Shown piece after piece: positions 36,760-49,062 of a stretch of DNA of 64,000 nt (positions are counted from its first letter, which is position 1; every line of letters starts with the position of its first letter). The notes under the pieces were generated by a model. It was not told the origin of the DNA, did not search any database, and was given only the letters and a program-made list of their open reading frames with translations. The translations under genes were made by a program, and so were the position numbers. The stretch spans positions 682,001 through 746,000 of the forward strand of contig CM035318.1 of NCBI GenBank assembly GCA_000497125.2. The letters run 5' to 3'. This DNA is from Spironucleus salmonicida. Its lineage: Eukaryota > Fornicata > Diplomonadida > Hexamitidae.

Positions 36760-37122
36760 ATGCAAAATCACAAGATACACCAATTTCAACTAGCTGATAA
36801 TCATGAAGTAACTAGTGATATAGCCAAATTGGTGCCAACGTATGCGTCCAGGCTCTGCGATTCTAGTGATATAAGCTTTTAGATCTACTACTCCTTCCCG
36901 TTGACGTCCTGTACTGCTCAAGCTTCCAGAACTTGCAAGATGGTGATGGATGCAATACGGAGAGTGGACGAGTTCTGGAAGAATCAGAACGCGATTTCGG
37001 CGAAGAATCAGGACTGGAGAATCCGGTACGGCACGGAACTGATGGAGGAAAACTAGAACTGGAAATTGAGTCAAAAAGAACGTCACAAGGCAGTTCTCGT
37101 TCGCAGTGGATTCGTCTCTTGA
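36760..37122 (+). CDS. Small unknown 120-aa protein
   Basis: ATG 36760 to TGA 37120-37122. The N-terminal half is polar with Ser/Cys/Tyr; the C-terminal half is basic and helical with regularly spaced Trp (VDEFWKNQNAISAKNQDWRI, ENQNWKLSQKERHK). The other plus frame and a minus frame are also open here, so the call rests on the start box, the ATG and composition. No family is recognised. Confidence 0.45.
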
Positions 37123-38974
37123 AATATGGCGTTTCTTCGCTAATTGAGCAAACGATGCGTGCCTCGAGCTTCTTACGATGGGCAAAACTGGTTTTCAGTA
37201 GGCCAGGAATTTGGATTGATTCCAACGATTGGCTAGGTATTAGAGCGTGTTGGATATTAGAGGTTATGGTTATTACTAGGTTTATTAGAGTTGTAATAAG
37301 CTTCTAAACGGTATCGGGCAGGGCCACTTGGCTTAGCGTGCTATCTAAAACATCATTTTATAAGAAGTGATTACCAATTTAGTAGCGCATGACGCAGTCG
37401 TATCGGTTCATAGGAGAATTGGAGTAAGGGCTATGCGAAAATCTTATAAATAGAGATTTTAACGAAATATTTCTTCAATCTAGGCATCATAGAATGCAGT
37501 TTAATTTGTTTATCCATTAATAGTTTAAATTCTGTGATTACTTAGTTAATCATGTAGCTGATTTTGTAATATAATTTAATTGGTTAATATATTAATAATT
37601 AGACTCGATTGTCTCATTTAACGTATGAAAATAATATTAAAATAATTTTTGGCGAATATGAAAATTACTTAATTTAATAGATAGCATTTACTCTTCAATA
37701 TACAAAACTATACTTTATTAACTTAGTTAAATCTATAAATCTGACGACTAACTATTTTTAAAGTCTTAATCGAGAGTATTTTATAATACACATTTATCAA
37801 AAAAAAGATATTTACTAAAGGTTCCTTTATAATTTATTAATATTAAATATGAGGTTTATATATTAGAATTGACATAAATAGAAGCTTATTGTTAATGGGA
37901 TTACAAACTTAAATCATTCATACAATAAAAAATAATCCTCTAAAAATAATCAATTTAAGTGTTATTAGTCCCAATAGATAGTTTTTATTTCCTATTTTCT
38001 TAGAGAATGGTTGTATATATAATTCTAAAATTGAATACAATATTTTTTTGTTATATTATTATTTTTAGTTATATATTTTTAATAAAATATAGCAATGCCA
38101 TATTGTTTAACTGTATACCAATATAAAATAAATATATTAAACTCCGTTATACAATTATTTGATCTACATTTATTATTAAAAATTAAATAACTGAAGATAT
38201 TATTTTTAAAATTTAATTTAATGATACAAATTTTTCTAATTGATTTTATATTGAGAGTAATTTTGATAATTATTTGTCTAGTAAAATATTATTTAACGTA
38301 TTTCTAATGTCGAATACAAGTTAAAGCTTATAAATGGTGGAATTCAGTGTAATCTAAGATTAAAAGTTTATAATAAATTTTCAGATTTTAGATAGTTAAT
38401 TAAAATAATAATAACAATAATAATACTTAGTTTAATAGAACGAGTATAATACTACTATGAGATAAAACTATTTTAATCAATACTCTATATTATTTCTATA
38501 TCTTACATAGATTTATTATATATTACTTATATAAAATTAAAAAGTATTTCCACCTAAACAGTGTATAACTTTGATCACCCTTAGAGATATGATAGTTTCA
38601 AATTCAATTCAAAAACCTAGCATTGTTAGAAAATTTTGATAAATAAATAATTTATTATTAAATTGAAATAAGTAAATTTTATAATATAATAATTAACTAT
38701 TATAATTGTAGTTATAATGAAGAATATATATTTAAATTATATTATTTATTATATTATTATTTATTTGTAAATTGTAGAAATAGAATTACCTTAAATTTAA
38801 TGAACTATTTTTAACTTGATCGATTAAAATCTCATTGTAGAAATAAGAATTTAGAAATCTCTAGGTTTTTTCTGAGTAGTATTTCAAATTAATACAATTT
38901 TTTCGTAATAAATATACTATTATTTTATATAATAAAAATATATGTTTAAAAATATATGTTTTCCATTTCTTTAA
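37123..38974. other. Long AT-rich intergenic region
   Basis: 1.85 kb, mostly over 80% A+T, with homopolymer-like TTTATA stretches. Up to about 37370 another open plus frame continues (WIRLLKYGVSSLIEQTMRAS) without a start. Beyond that I see nothing gene-like. A pyrimidine tract, TTTTCCATTTCTTT, lies just before the ATPase ATG. Confidence 0.55.
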
Positions 38975-41900
38975 ATGATCACAGTTCATCCAAATCTTAA
39001 AACAGTAGATCCTGTCCAATAAAAGTCTCAAAATAAGATATCCACTACAAAGTATAATATACTTACATTCCTGCCACTCTTTATTTTAAAGTATTTCTCA
39101 TAGCCTAACAATATTTATTATGTTTTAAATGCTATTGCCGGTTACATTGTTTACGTAATAGAGCCGATTGGTAATGTTATGCCAATCGTTATTGTATTAG
39201 TATTTGGTGCGATAAGAGAAATATATGAAGATGCTAAAAGGTATCAGTCCGATAGAGAGTAGAATCTTATGAAATTCGAAATAGGGCGTAATGACATTAA
39301 AATACCCACGCTATCAAAAAATATTAAATAAGGAGATATATTGTATATTAAACATGGTCAATAAGTTCCTGCTGATGTTATAGTGCTTGAAGGTGATGAT
39401 GTAGTTTTTATATCAACTGCAAATCTAGACGGGGAATAAGCCCTTAAACCTAAATATCCCACCAACATAATAGGTAAAGTGGAGATCAATCTAGCTAACT
39501 CAGATTTAAATTCTTTCAGAGGTAAAATTAATGGTTAAGTATTTACAGAGGAAAATGCTATTTTTAGAGGGTCTAAACTTTAATCGTGTGATATTAAATG
39601 CATGGCTATTTATTGTGGGAAAAAGACCAAATTATTTATTAACAAACCTAAGACAAGTTAAAAAGACTCAAGACTTCTACAAAGATTGAACAAATTAACT
39701 CTTTATTTAGCATTATCCTCTCTATTTATCATGATTTTATTTCCACTAATTAATGTTTTTTCTGATAGCTATTACTAATAGTTTCCAGATTATTAGGCAG
39801 AACCATAAGATTTAGGACTTAATTATATAGAAAAGTTAATAATTTATTTTTCTCTTCTAGCTTATTTCATACCAGTTTCATTATTCGCTTCAATAGAAGT
39901 TATTCGCTTAATTTAAGGCATTCTTGTCTAAAATGATCGTAATCTTTTAGTTCAACCTGTCCAGCTGCTTATTGAAAATAAGTAAAAGGTATCATCTTCA
40001 GAATATGGAGAATATAATCCAGCTGAACTTTCATGTATTGTGAGATCATCAGTTTCTATTGAAAATTTAGCCGAAGTTGATATAATTTTTAGTGACAAAA
40101 CAGGCACCTTAACAAAAAACGAAATGGAGCTCAAAAAATATAATGGGACTGAGAATTTGAAATTTGGAATGGCAATCTGTGCTAATATTGTGATTAATCA
40201 CGGGGAATATTTTGGTGAAAGTCCTGATGAAGTTGCTTTAGTAAATTATGCCAGAAATAATGGTGTAGAACTCATTTCACGAACAGATAAGCTTATTACT
40301 ATTCAATATAAAGATTAAATATCCGAATTTGTCATTATTTCATCTATACCATTTACATCTGAAAGAAAAAGAATGACAATTGCTCTTTCGCACATTTCTG
40401 GGTTAAAACTGTTTGATTTTATTGAAGATAAGTAATCATTTGTTTTGACTAAAGGTGCTGACACAATAATGTCAACAATTATTAAAAATTTTGATAATAC
40501 TTAGGAAATAGTAACTTCTTTTTCTACAGAAGGGTATAGAACTTTAGTTTTTTCTGGAAAGAAAATTGATGATTCTTGGTAAGGAGTCTGGAACTAGATA
40601 AAATTATTACCAATAATTGACTACAAATATACATAATCTATTCAGTAAATAGAGTCTAGTCAGTTACTATTCGGAGTTAGTGCGGTAGAAGATAAACTAT
40701 AAGATAACCTGCCTATTTTTATTAACTAAGTATAGGAAAACGATATTAGACTATGGATTCTTACAGGTGATAAAACAGAAACAGCTTTATTTATTGCTAA
40801 AAATGCAGGTATTGTTGATAAAAATACCTAAGTATTGTATTTAACTGAGAAAGAACTATTGAAGGGAGGGTTAGAATCTTCTGTCTAAAATCTTAAAACT
40901 GACATCGAAAGTACTGGTCTTTCGATTTAGTATCTGAAGCGCGTGAAAACTTCTAAAATTGGAGATTTTTTGAGACATTAACTTTCACCTAAACCCGTTT
41001 TCCATCCACCTACTAGTTTTCCTGATATCTAAAATTTCGTAATTGTGATAGATGGTGAATGTGTAAATCAATTAAAATAATAAGGAATGTTTTATAATTT
41101 TTACAATATAGCAAGATATGCTAAATCTATCATTGTAACTAGATGTTCCCCAACTCAAAAAGAACTGATTGTAGAAACTTTCAGAAAATTTTCCCCGGAA
41201 TCAACAACACTCGCAGTTGGAGATGGCTAAAACGATGTTTAAATGATCAGAGCTTCCCACGTTGGAATTGGAATTGCAGGTCGGGAAGGTCTTCAAGCAT
41301 GTAATAACTCGGATATTAGTATCCCAGAATTACATTTTTTGGGCAGGCTAATGCTCGTTCATGGCAGAATGGTACACATTCGAAATGCCGAATTCTTTGA
41401 ATATTCAGTATATAAGAATGCAATTTTGGCTATTATGCATATGGTTTTCGCATTTTTCAACCGTTTCACAATGTAGATCGTTTTAGACTCATTTTTACTC
41501 GTTCTTTACAATGTTTGTTTAACTTTGTTTGCAATTGCATTTTAATCAATTTCAGAGAAGGATATTGACGACAAAATTTTGATGGACAATGCTTATATGC
41601 TAAAGGCATTTTCTCGCCGATATCATCCAAGTTTAGCATCTTTAGGTATCAGAATGGCGCTAGCAATTTATCACTCCTTGGTAATCATTTTGGTGCCTTA
41701 TTTTATGTATGAAAATGGAATTTACTCTACCAATGGTTATCCTTAAGAGTTGTATGCAACTGGTTTTGTGTTTTTCAACATACTGATGATTGCCACTACT
41801 GCAGAGCTTTTCATGCATTAATTCCGTTGGACTTATTTTGGCGGAGTTTCAGTTTTACTTTCAATTGGAATGACAATTATGTGCTCTTGGTTAGGCAACT

Positions 41901-42181
41901 CTAGTACCAACTATGGCGTTGCCTTATTAGGAATTACTGCTACTCAGTCCACCTAGTTCAGCTACTACTTAATTGTAGCAATCGGTGGCTTGTTTTGCGT
42001 TGTCCCTAGTATGGTAGCTTATTATGTGCAACAGCTCTGGTTCCCATCCGTTAGCGATGTTGCCAGGCAGCTTAGCTGTGCAGGAAGACTGGGAAGCGAG
42101 GACATAAAACCTGATTATGAGTATGTTCAAGACTCTGAACGATTCGAATAGGACGTGATCGCCGAAATTGAAATCAAGTGA
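38975..42181 (+). CDS. P4-type ATPase (phospholipid flippase)
   Basis: A P-type ATPase of 1068 residues (ATG 38975, TGA 42179-42181) of the P4 group, which moves phospholipids from the outer to the cytosolic leaflet. Motifs in order: STANLDGEQALKP near 150 (actuator DGE, DGET in most relatives); the phosphorylation site DKTGTLT near 374; SPDEVALV near 416, typical of P4; nucleotide-domain KGADTIM; TGDK near 598; and VGDGQNDVQMI near 750. Spans: a pair near the N-terminus, a pair before the phosphorylation site, and about six after the P-domain. More than 30 TAR Gln codons occur. The last 700 bp are GC-richer. A Cdc50 partner is expected but not seen here. Confidence 0.95.
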
Positions 42182-42253
42182 AACAATTTACCATCCGACA
42201 TTTTTCATTTCAACTATATATAATTATTATATATAATTAGTTCTTTTCACCGA

Positions 42254-44527
42254 ATGAATAGACCACAAATAGCATCTCTGCAGCTCCAGAAGACGAGCAA
42301 TCTTTTACAGCCTGCCACAAAATAGCGCATCATCCCACGAATGCTGGCGAATATTCGGACCGGTCGGCGCTCCGTAGTTATTTCTGTAAGTATAGGCCAC
42401 CGCGTAAATATATTCTCTTTCCTGCTTCCTACGGTGCAGCTGGTAATGGAGAATCAGGTCGCATTTGGGGTGCACGGGCGGTTACGACCGCTGCCATAAG
42501 GGCTTATGGCACATTTTTCGGAAATCGCACGTGGATTCGCGGAGTTCCGGCTGGAAATCGTGTCGCGGCTGAACCTCCAGGACACGATTTCATGTATTAT
42601 CGCACTTACAGAGTGCTCCTGGGCTGAGGTGCATGTAAGAGAGTCCGCAGTTGGCACGGTCATCAGGCTTCAGGAGTTCTGCCAGCACGATGCGTAGGCA
42701 CGCCTGCAACGGCTATATGACCTCACGAACCTCCTACGGCCCGAAAAATCAATTTTTAAAATTATGGAAATATGCTTATCGATGAAGATTTTTGATGTAT
42801 TTTAGAAAATTCACTTTGAATTCAATTTTTCTCTCCCTCATATTTTCGCAGTACTGGCGCGCCAATCTGGGTTCCGTGCGTGGCCATCGAACCCCACTTG
42901 TGTCGTTTTTGAGCTGCAGGACGACATTTTCTACGAACTGAATTTCGAAGGCAAGGACCTCTTCAACATCGGAAACGGCGGCTTGAATACGCGATCTTTC
43001 GGTCTCCAAATTGCATGCGATCCGGTCTACGACGAGCTAGTGTTACGCAATCGGGCCAAGTTCCTCTCAAAGACGATCCTGATCCGCACGGGCGTCAATA
43101 AGGATATTTATGAACATTTTTACACCAAAATCCGCACGAACTGCGAGCTGACAGAGGGTCCCAAGTTCTACATCGATGGTGTGCACTCCATAGGCCGCTT
43201 TACGCTCCTGGAAATCGTTTTCACGGGCGTTTACGGAAAGTTCCAGAACCTGAACCACAGCATCCGGCACGAAATTCTGCTATGGAAACGGCTCGACAAC
43301 AACGCCTTTTTTGGCATCCCGAACGTGTTCCGCGCAATCCCCTCGCGGCTCTACGGACCATTTTCGCGGATTTATGGCCTCTTCCTAGGCGGCGGCGGAG
43401 AGATTTTGCTCGAAAACTGCACCGAACGCGACGCACAAATCGCGTTCGACGCGATGCCGGAGGCGTGCTTCCAGACGACCTTCACGGCGCAGCGGATGGC
43501 TGCAGGGGCCTTGCTTTTCAAGTTTCCGGTGCTCTCGCGTGCGCGGATTTTGCAGGTTCTGGACTTCGTGAACGAACTCGTGCGCCCATTCTAGGGCCTA
43601 CCATTCCAGCCGCGCGTGCTGACGGCGCTGGGGGTCGTGCTGGCGCGGAATCCGGTTGACCTGACTACCGAAAACTGGCAGAATTTCGCGCAGAACCGCT
43701 CAAACCTGACCGTTTTCTTCCACCTGCTGTTGCTTAAAATGTCCGTTTTCAGCTGGATCGTGGGCGCCGAGCTGGTGGTTTTCGAGGAGAAAGGCGCATT
43801 ATATCAGGTCAATTTTCGGCAAAAATACGACATTTTCCAGCCCAAGGTGCCTGTCATTCAGGCCAAACTGGTTGAATTCTACCGAGTTCCGGAACTATAA
43901 TTTTAAGACTGGAAAATTATTTTCCATTTGCAATTGATGCCGGAAATCGTGTTGTTGCGCCGTGAAAAGTGCGAGGAGACCGTGCGGCGCATCGTCGCGC
44001 AGCTTCTGGCGCTGGACGTGGAAGTGACCCCCAGTTTCGATGTCTTCAACACCTACGTGAAGCTTGTTTTCCGCACCTCACGGCTCGCAATAGTGCGTGC
44101 GTAGCCTCCCTGCGCCGCTGAGCTCCAGCCGCGTCCAGAAATGACCCGCAAAATGGCGTTCCTGCGGTATATAGCGTACAACGCGGCCCAGACCCGCAGC
44201 CTCGTCCGTACACTCTTCGGCCTCGCCCCGCCGCTCGTCTCTGCGGAGCTATTCGAGTGCGTCACTCAGATCGTGCGGCGTCGGCCCTTCTTCAGCTACG
44301 CGCGTGCGGTACCAAAGCGCGAGCAGGCTGCTGGCTGGCTCGAGGTGAGCATGCGCTTCGTGGACGAGTTCCCGACGATCGTGCCTGATGCGGTGCAGCG
44401 CGCCGTGGCGTGCATCTTCGAGGACGACATCGCCATCTCGAAGATGCAAGCGCTACGGTGCGTGCTACAGATAGTGAAGGGCGCCCAGCAGGCACGCCTT
44501 ACTGGCACGATCTTCCAGGTGAAGTGA
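42254..44527 (+). CDS. Large unknown 757-aa protein
   Basis: Open from ATG 42254 to TGA 44525-44527. Met 85 (ATG 42506, MAHFSEIARGFAEF) is an alternative start, because the first 80 residues are basic and less regular. The bulk is Leu/Phe/Arg-rich with helical repeats suggestive of an alpha-solenoid. A less helical, globular-looking part is at about 240-400 (NIGNGGLNTRSFGLQIACD, RLYGPFSRIYGLFLGGGGEI). GC-rich blocks alternate with an AT-rich block around 42750-42850. No family is recognised. It is convergent with the E3 ligase gene, 21 bp apart. Confidence 0.7.
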
Positions 44528-44548
44528 TGAATAGTGATATTTAGCGTA

Positions 44549-45940
44549 TCACTCCTCGCTGAAGCCCTCGAAGGCTTCCTCTATCATTTCCAGAATATTA
44601 TTGCCCACAAAATCGCCTTCGCCGCCCTGGAGAAAAAACGAGCAGCTCTACTTCTTGGCAATAATTTTGGCGTAGAGCTCATTGTACTTCTCAATCTGTT
44701 GGCACAGCTTGGCGTAAGGCTCACTGGTACCGGCCAGGATCGCTTTGAGTTGACCCGGAGTCAGTTCGACCTGGGCTGCTAAAGCGAGGTTCAGGCCCTC
44801 GCAGGCGTGGCAGTACCCTGCGACGAAATCGACTGACCCGCAGCCGCAGTCGTTGCAACTGTAGGAAATGAGCAGATTGGCCCGCGAGCTGAATTTTCCG
44901 ACTAGCATCCACTACACGAGACGCATTTTCCATTCCACAAGCTAGTCCTCGTCGATCATCATTTTGCGGCAGAGTGGGCAACCCACGGTATGCTACGTGA
45001 CGAGCTTCTCGAAGCATGACATGTGGAGTGTGTGACGTGATGAGCATTTGAGGCGCTTCAGATCCTGACACGCGCTGATAACTCCCTGGCAGACGGGGCA
45101 AAATTCTGGTTCAGTGGAGCAGTAGTGGTCACCGAAATCCTACAAAGAGTGGCACGTCCCGCACGTTGTGCAGTGCTGCGAGATGTCTGGGAGTTGCTTG
45201 ATGTGGCATTTGGCACAGATGGAGCAGTGGAAGTAGGGGGCGTATTCCGGATCGTTCATGTCCAAAATATGGCAAATATCACACATATGGTTCGTGAGCT
45301 TTTGAGAGCAGTTTGTGCAATGCTCCGCATAGGACTGCTAGTGGTCGCAAAATGAGCACGTGAGGGTGCTGAACGAGAAGGGGTGCATTTCCGCATCATC
45401 ATGGCACATGACGCATCTATACGAATTCTAGCAGTCAGTGCATTTGATTGTTGCATTTGTGGGAATGTGTTCGCAACCGAAGGACTCCTCTAGCCTGTAT
45501 TGTCCGTAAACATAAGGGTTTTAAGACTCTATGTCTTATCGACGCTGAACTGATACAAAAGACTTCCCCGTCATCGGAAAAAACTAGTCCGTATTGGGAA
45601 CTTGCTTCTCATGGGTGTTATCGATGTATTTTTATAAGGAATCACTGTATCTTAATTGCAAAAACTGGAAGGGGTAGTCATCAGTGGTTCGTTAGTTTCT
45701 AAGCTTATCGTGGTTTAGGCACAAGATTTGCCTATAAGATAGTTTTTCGTCGTACATTTACAGTGGGAACAGTGGCTCTACCTTGGCCATAAATGATGGA
45801 TTTTTGTACAAGGATACTTCATCATCTGTTATAACTCCAAATGATACAGTTCTTAATTTTGTTCTATTTTCTGGACCGTATGATCCTCTTGTATCGGTAA
45901 GGTGAAATAAATCTACTTAAAGCGTATATACTCTGTTCAT
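44549..45940 (-). CDS. CHY/CTCHY/RING E3 ubiquitin ligase (PIRH2-like)
   Basis: A RING-type ubiquitin ligase of the RCHY1/PIRH2 family, 463 residues, ATG 45940 to TGA 44549-44551. The CHY zinc finger begins YRLEESFGCEHIPTNATIKC near 148 and continues YRCVMCHDDAEMH. CTCHY follows (CDICHILDM, HCSICAKCHI). The RING is CPVCQGVISACQDLKRLKCS ... HTLHMSCFEKL ... GCPLCRKM near 280-330. Beyond the RING it has an unusual extra zinc-ribbon-like segment (CNDCGCGSVDFVAGYCHAC) and an acidic tail. The N-terminal 120 residues precede the CHY domain and are specific to this protein; an alternative start is ATG 45574. Family call secure. Confidence 0.93.
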
Positions 45941-47545
45941 TATGAAGTGGTAAATATTAATATCATAATATTTATTATGTACTATAAAATTTATCAATCT
46001 TTTAACAACCAAGGCGTTGGTATTGTCGCAAATTTTTATTTTTCAGTATTTGGTGTACTTACATACTTTACATAACGTTATTTCTTGATAACCGGCTCCA
46101 TGCTTGTTATTCGCAGGGTCGTAATAATACTAATACGGTTTTATTATTATATTTAATATCTAACATATAATATAAACCCAACCTTATTTGAAAGGAAAAC
46201 ATTTAAATGATAATTTAATAAACATAGCTACTACAATTTTAAATTATATAACTAAAGGCAATTATGCGCTTATAAATTTAATAAACTGACATAAATAAAA
46301 TAACATAACATATATTCATGCAGCCTATGAATTATATGTTGTATATATTCAGTGAGGCATTTCAAATTCTACGAAACGGCTGAATATCAATGCTTGTAAA
46401 AATAAGATTAAAATGTATCAAAAGTTATTTATTTGAGCGACTTATATGGAACAGTTTAAATAAATTGTTAATGTTGGTTTCTGTTAAATAAAATACTATA
46501 AAATTAAAGATGAAGCTAGATATAGCGTTTAATGCTAAATACAATAACTAATAAATAAGTAATATTATTAACAAAGGTAACTAACTAGACATCACTAAAT
46601 CATCCTTTAATTTATCGTTAAATATCTTATACAATCTTATGGCACTGGCTTCATACATGATTGATTTATATCATCATTTTATTAAGTTTATTTCTATACT
46701 TTTATAGGATTTGATATATACTTGTTAATGAACAATTGGCAGGGATCTGTCTTTTCACCTAAGAAATTGAACATTCTCAAAAATAAAATTTTTTATTTCA
46801 ATTGATGTTTGTAATATAAATGGATTTTTAAATTATTAAACTTAGATTTATAATTTAACAAATAAAATGTAAAATAATTAGTTATGCAAAAAATTTAGAA
46901 CCAAATGTACTCTCCAAAAAATACCAAATGATAAATAAGTAACAATATTATTATATAATAATAAATATATATTAATTTACAATATATATGTTATTAAATT
47001 AAATAAATTTATATTTGTATAAAAATGAAGTGTCTAGCAAATTTTGGCTCTACGAGAAACTAGAATTTTAGTCTACCTACTCTATAAAAAGTGAAAAGCA
47101 ATGATATGTTGGTGAAAATTAAATATTAACCATCGCCTACCAATTCAAAGCGAAATTCCCCATCCCGGCATCCGTTAATTGGGTTACATCCTGGAAACCT
47201 TGTGAGATAGTTAAACAAAAACACCTTGATCAACGAAGACAAACAATATAGCTAGTGGAGAGAACTACTAATGCATTAGATGAAATTCTGACCATAGTTT
47301 TTTATTCAGAAAATCACATTTATTTTAATTTCCTTTATATATTATCAGTCTCTTTTATCCTATACTAATACTATCCTCATTTTAATCATATTTAACTTTT
47401 CACCACTCACCAAAAAACAATCTATAAGTAATATCATTATATAATAATTATCGCAAACTCCTTCCACATTTATTTCACCCTCATAATATATGGTATTTTT
47501 ATATAAATATTTTTATATAGTCTATTTCTTAGGCTTTCCGCAAAA
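45941..47545. other. Long AT-rich intergenic region
   Basis: 1.6 kb, mostly 75-85% A+T, without a convincing frame, RNA gene or repeat unit. The CTTTCCGC run near 47535 sits just before the next ATG and may be a weak form of the start-proximal box. Confidence 0.55.
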
Positions 47546-47947
47546 ATGTCCGAAGAACATAAGAAGTGCGTTGAGTGGTACTCCAACATACAGCAGGTAT
47601 ACAAGACACACATCAGCGGAATTGGTGTCGTAAAAGCTGATATGAATGCTTTCGCACCTATCTCGTCTCTGATGATTGACCTGGTATAACAGTTCGACAT
47701 AGCAAGTCTGAAGGTGGTGGGATCCATGAAGCTGGGAAATTTTGCATACTTCAAGGCACAGGAAGGTTCAGATTTCGTCAAATTTACGACGTCATAGGAC
47801 GCGGATTTTGCAAAAATATTCGCCTTCCCAGAGCCTGAGTTCGAGTTCATCACCATCGTGGCATGCACTAACGAGTAGCCCGACGAAAATGCGATTAAGG
47901 TAGGACAGTTGGCGAGGGATCTTGTGGTAGACGGATTAAGCCAGTGA
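47546..47947 (+). CDS. Small unknown 133-aa protein
   Basis: ATG 47546 to TGA 47945-47947, TAA/TAG as Gln in four places. It looks like a compact globular alpha/beta domain: N-terminal helix (EEHKKCVEWYSNIQQVYK), strands (GIGVVKADMNAF, LKVVGSMKLGNFAYFKAQEG), a central Phe-rich strand (FEFITIVAC) and a C-terminal helix. Size and order are compatible with profilin- or roadblock-like folds, but no signature residues allow a call. Confidence 0.65.
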
Positions 47948-49062
47948 ACGAATGCACGAATTTTTATAATCATAAGTATATAAAATTAAAAGACAGTTTT
48001 TATGTTTATTTATTTAAATATATAATATAAGTATTTTGATATTTGAAAATGTGGGTATGAAATATGAAATATTGATAAAGGGCACGGAAGAGGTTTTGAA
48101 GGGATGCATAAAACTAGTATATCTAGAGTAGTAGTTTATTAACATATTTTTATTGTAAATTGGAGTTTGTTGATCGGGAATAATATTTGCAGGTAGTTTA
48201 CTATTTGGCATATCAATTATTTTCTTAGTATTTAATTAAGGCTATTTCAAAAACATAAGTGCCGTTTTAATGAAGTAAATTGGTTCAGTCCTAATAATCG
48301 TTTGGAGTTAGTAGATCATAAGTTACTCTATCAATTAAACTTACAGTATTTATGTTAATTACTGGCTATAGCTAAAGACAATAGCCATTTAAAAATTGAG
48401 TTTAGTATATTTTCAGTAATTGCATTCTATAATAGCCTAATGATACCTATGAAATACACGTTAAGTGTAAGGTATTACTCAGCAATAACTAACAAGCTTT
48501 TATTGTGGAACGTATTTTAGTAAGGTATAACCCGACAAAATTATATTTTGTATATTTTTATGCAACAAAGCTGACAAACAGTAAAAAATCGTATATCTTT
48601 GTTGGAGTGTAAACATATTTTGATTAATCATTGCACTAAACCTACTATAAAACTAAATTTTCTGAGATAGTTTCCCTAATTCCTATACTAAGTAGAATAT
48701 ATTATTTGTGTAAGCAAACTAAACAGTTTCTTATTGTTCTACTAAATACTTATAGGTAAAATTTATTCTCTTAGACTTATATCTTTCCATTTACAATATA
48801 TTAGAAACTGCAATTCGAATTTGCATTAAAGCGAAATATCCTCAAATTATATTATATACTTTTAATTTTCCTATATGATACTTTTATCTTAAGTCTATAG
48901 AACTCATATCATCTCAGCTTGCTAAAATCTACAACAAACCAAGGAAATTTTTTCACCTGTCCTACAAATAGTGTATTATTAACATATATAAACGAATTTT
49001 TTCTTGTATAGAATTTTTTTTGACTCAAGTATCTAATTCTCATATATCTGCAATTTCCTAAA
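47948..49062. other. AT-rich intergenic, short doubtful ORFs
   Basis: 1.1 kb of AT-rich DNA. Both strands have short open frames around 48010-48211 (minus MPNSKLPANIIPDQQ from ATG 48211; plus MKYEILIKGTEEVLKG), neither persuasive. The rest holds nothing recognisable. CAATTTCCTAAA precedes the next ATG. Confidence 0.5.

Noticed and set aside
36790-37225. Minus-strand frames of about 120-131 codons over the 120-residue plus gene
   Set aside because: They begin at TTG rather than ATG and lack a start box; the plus frame has both.
42750-42860. Possible intron (AT-rich block ending TTTTCGCAG)
   Set aside because: The reading frame runs straight through with only TAG as Gln, and removing the block is not needed to keep the frame.
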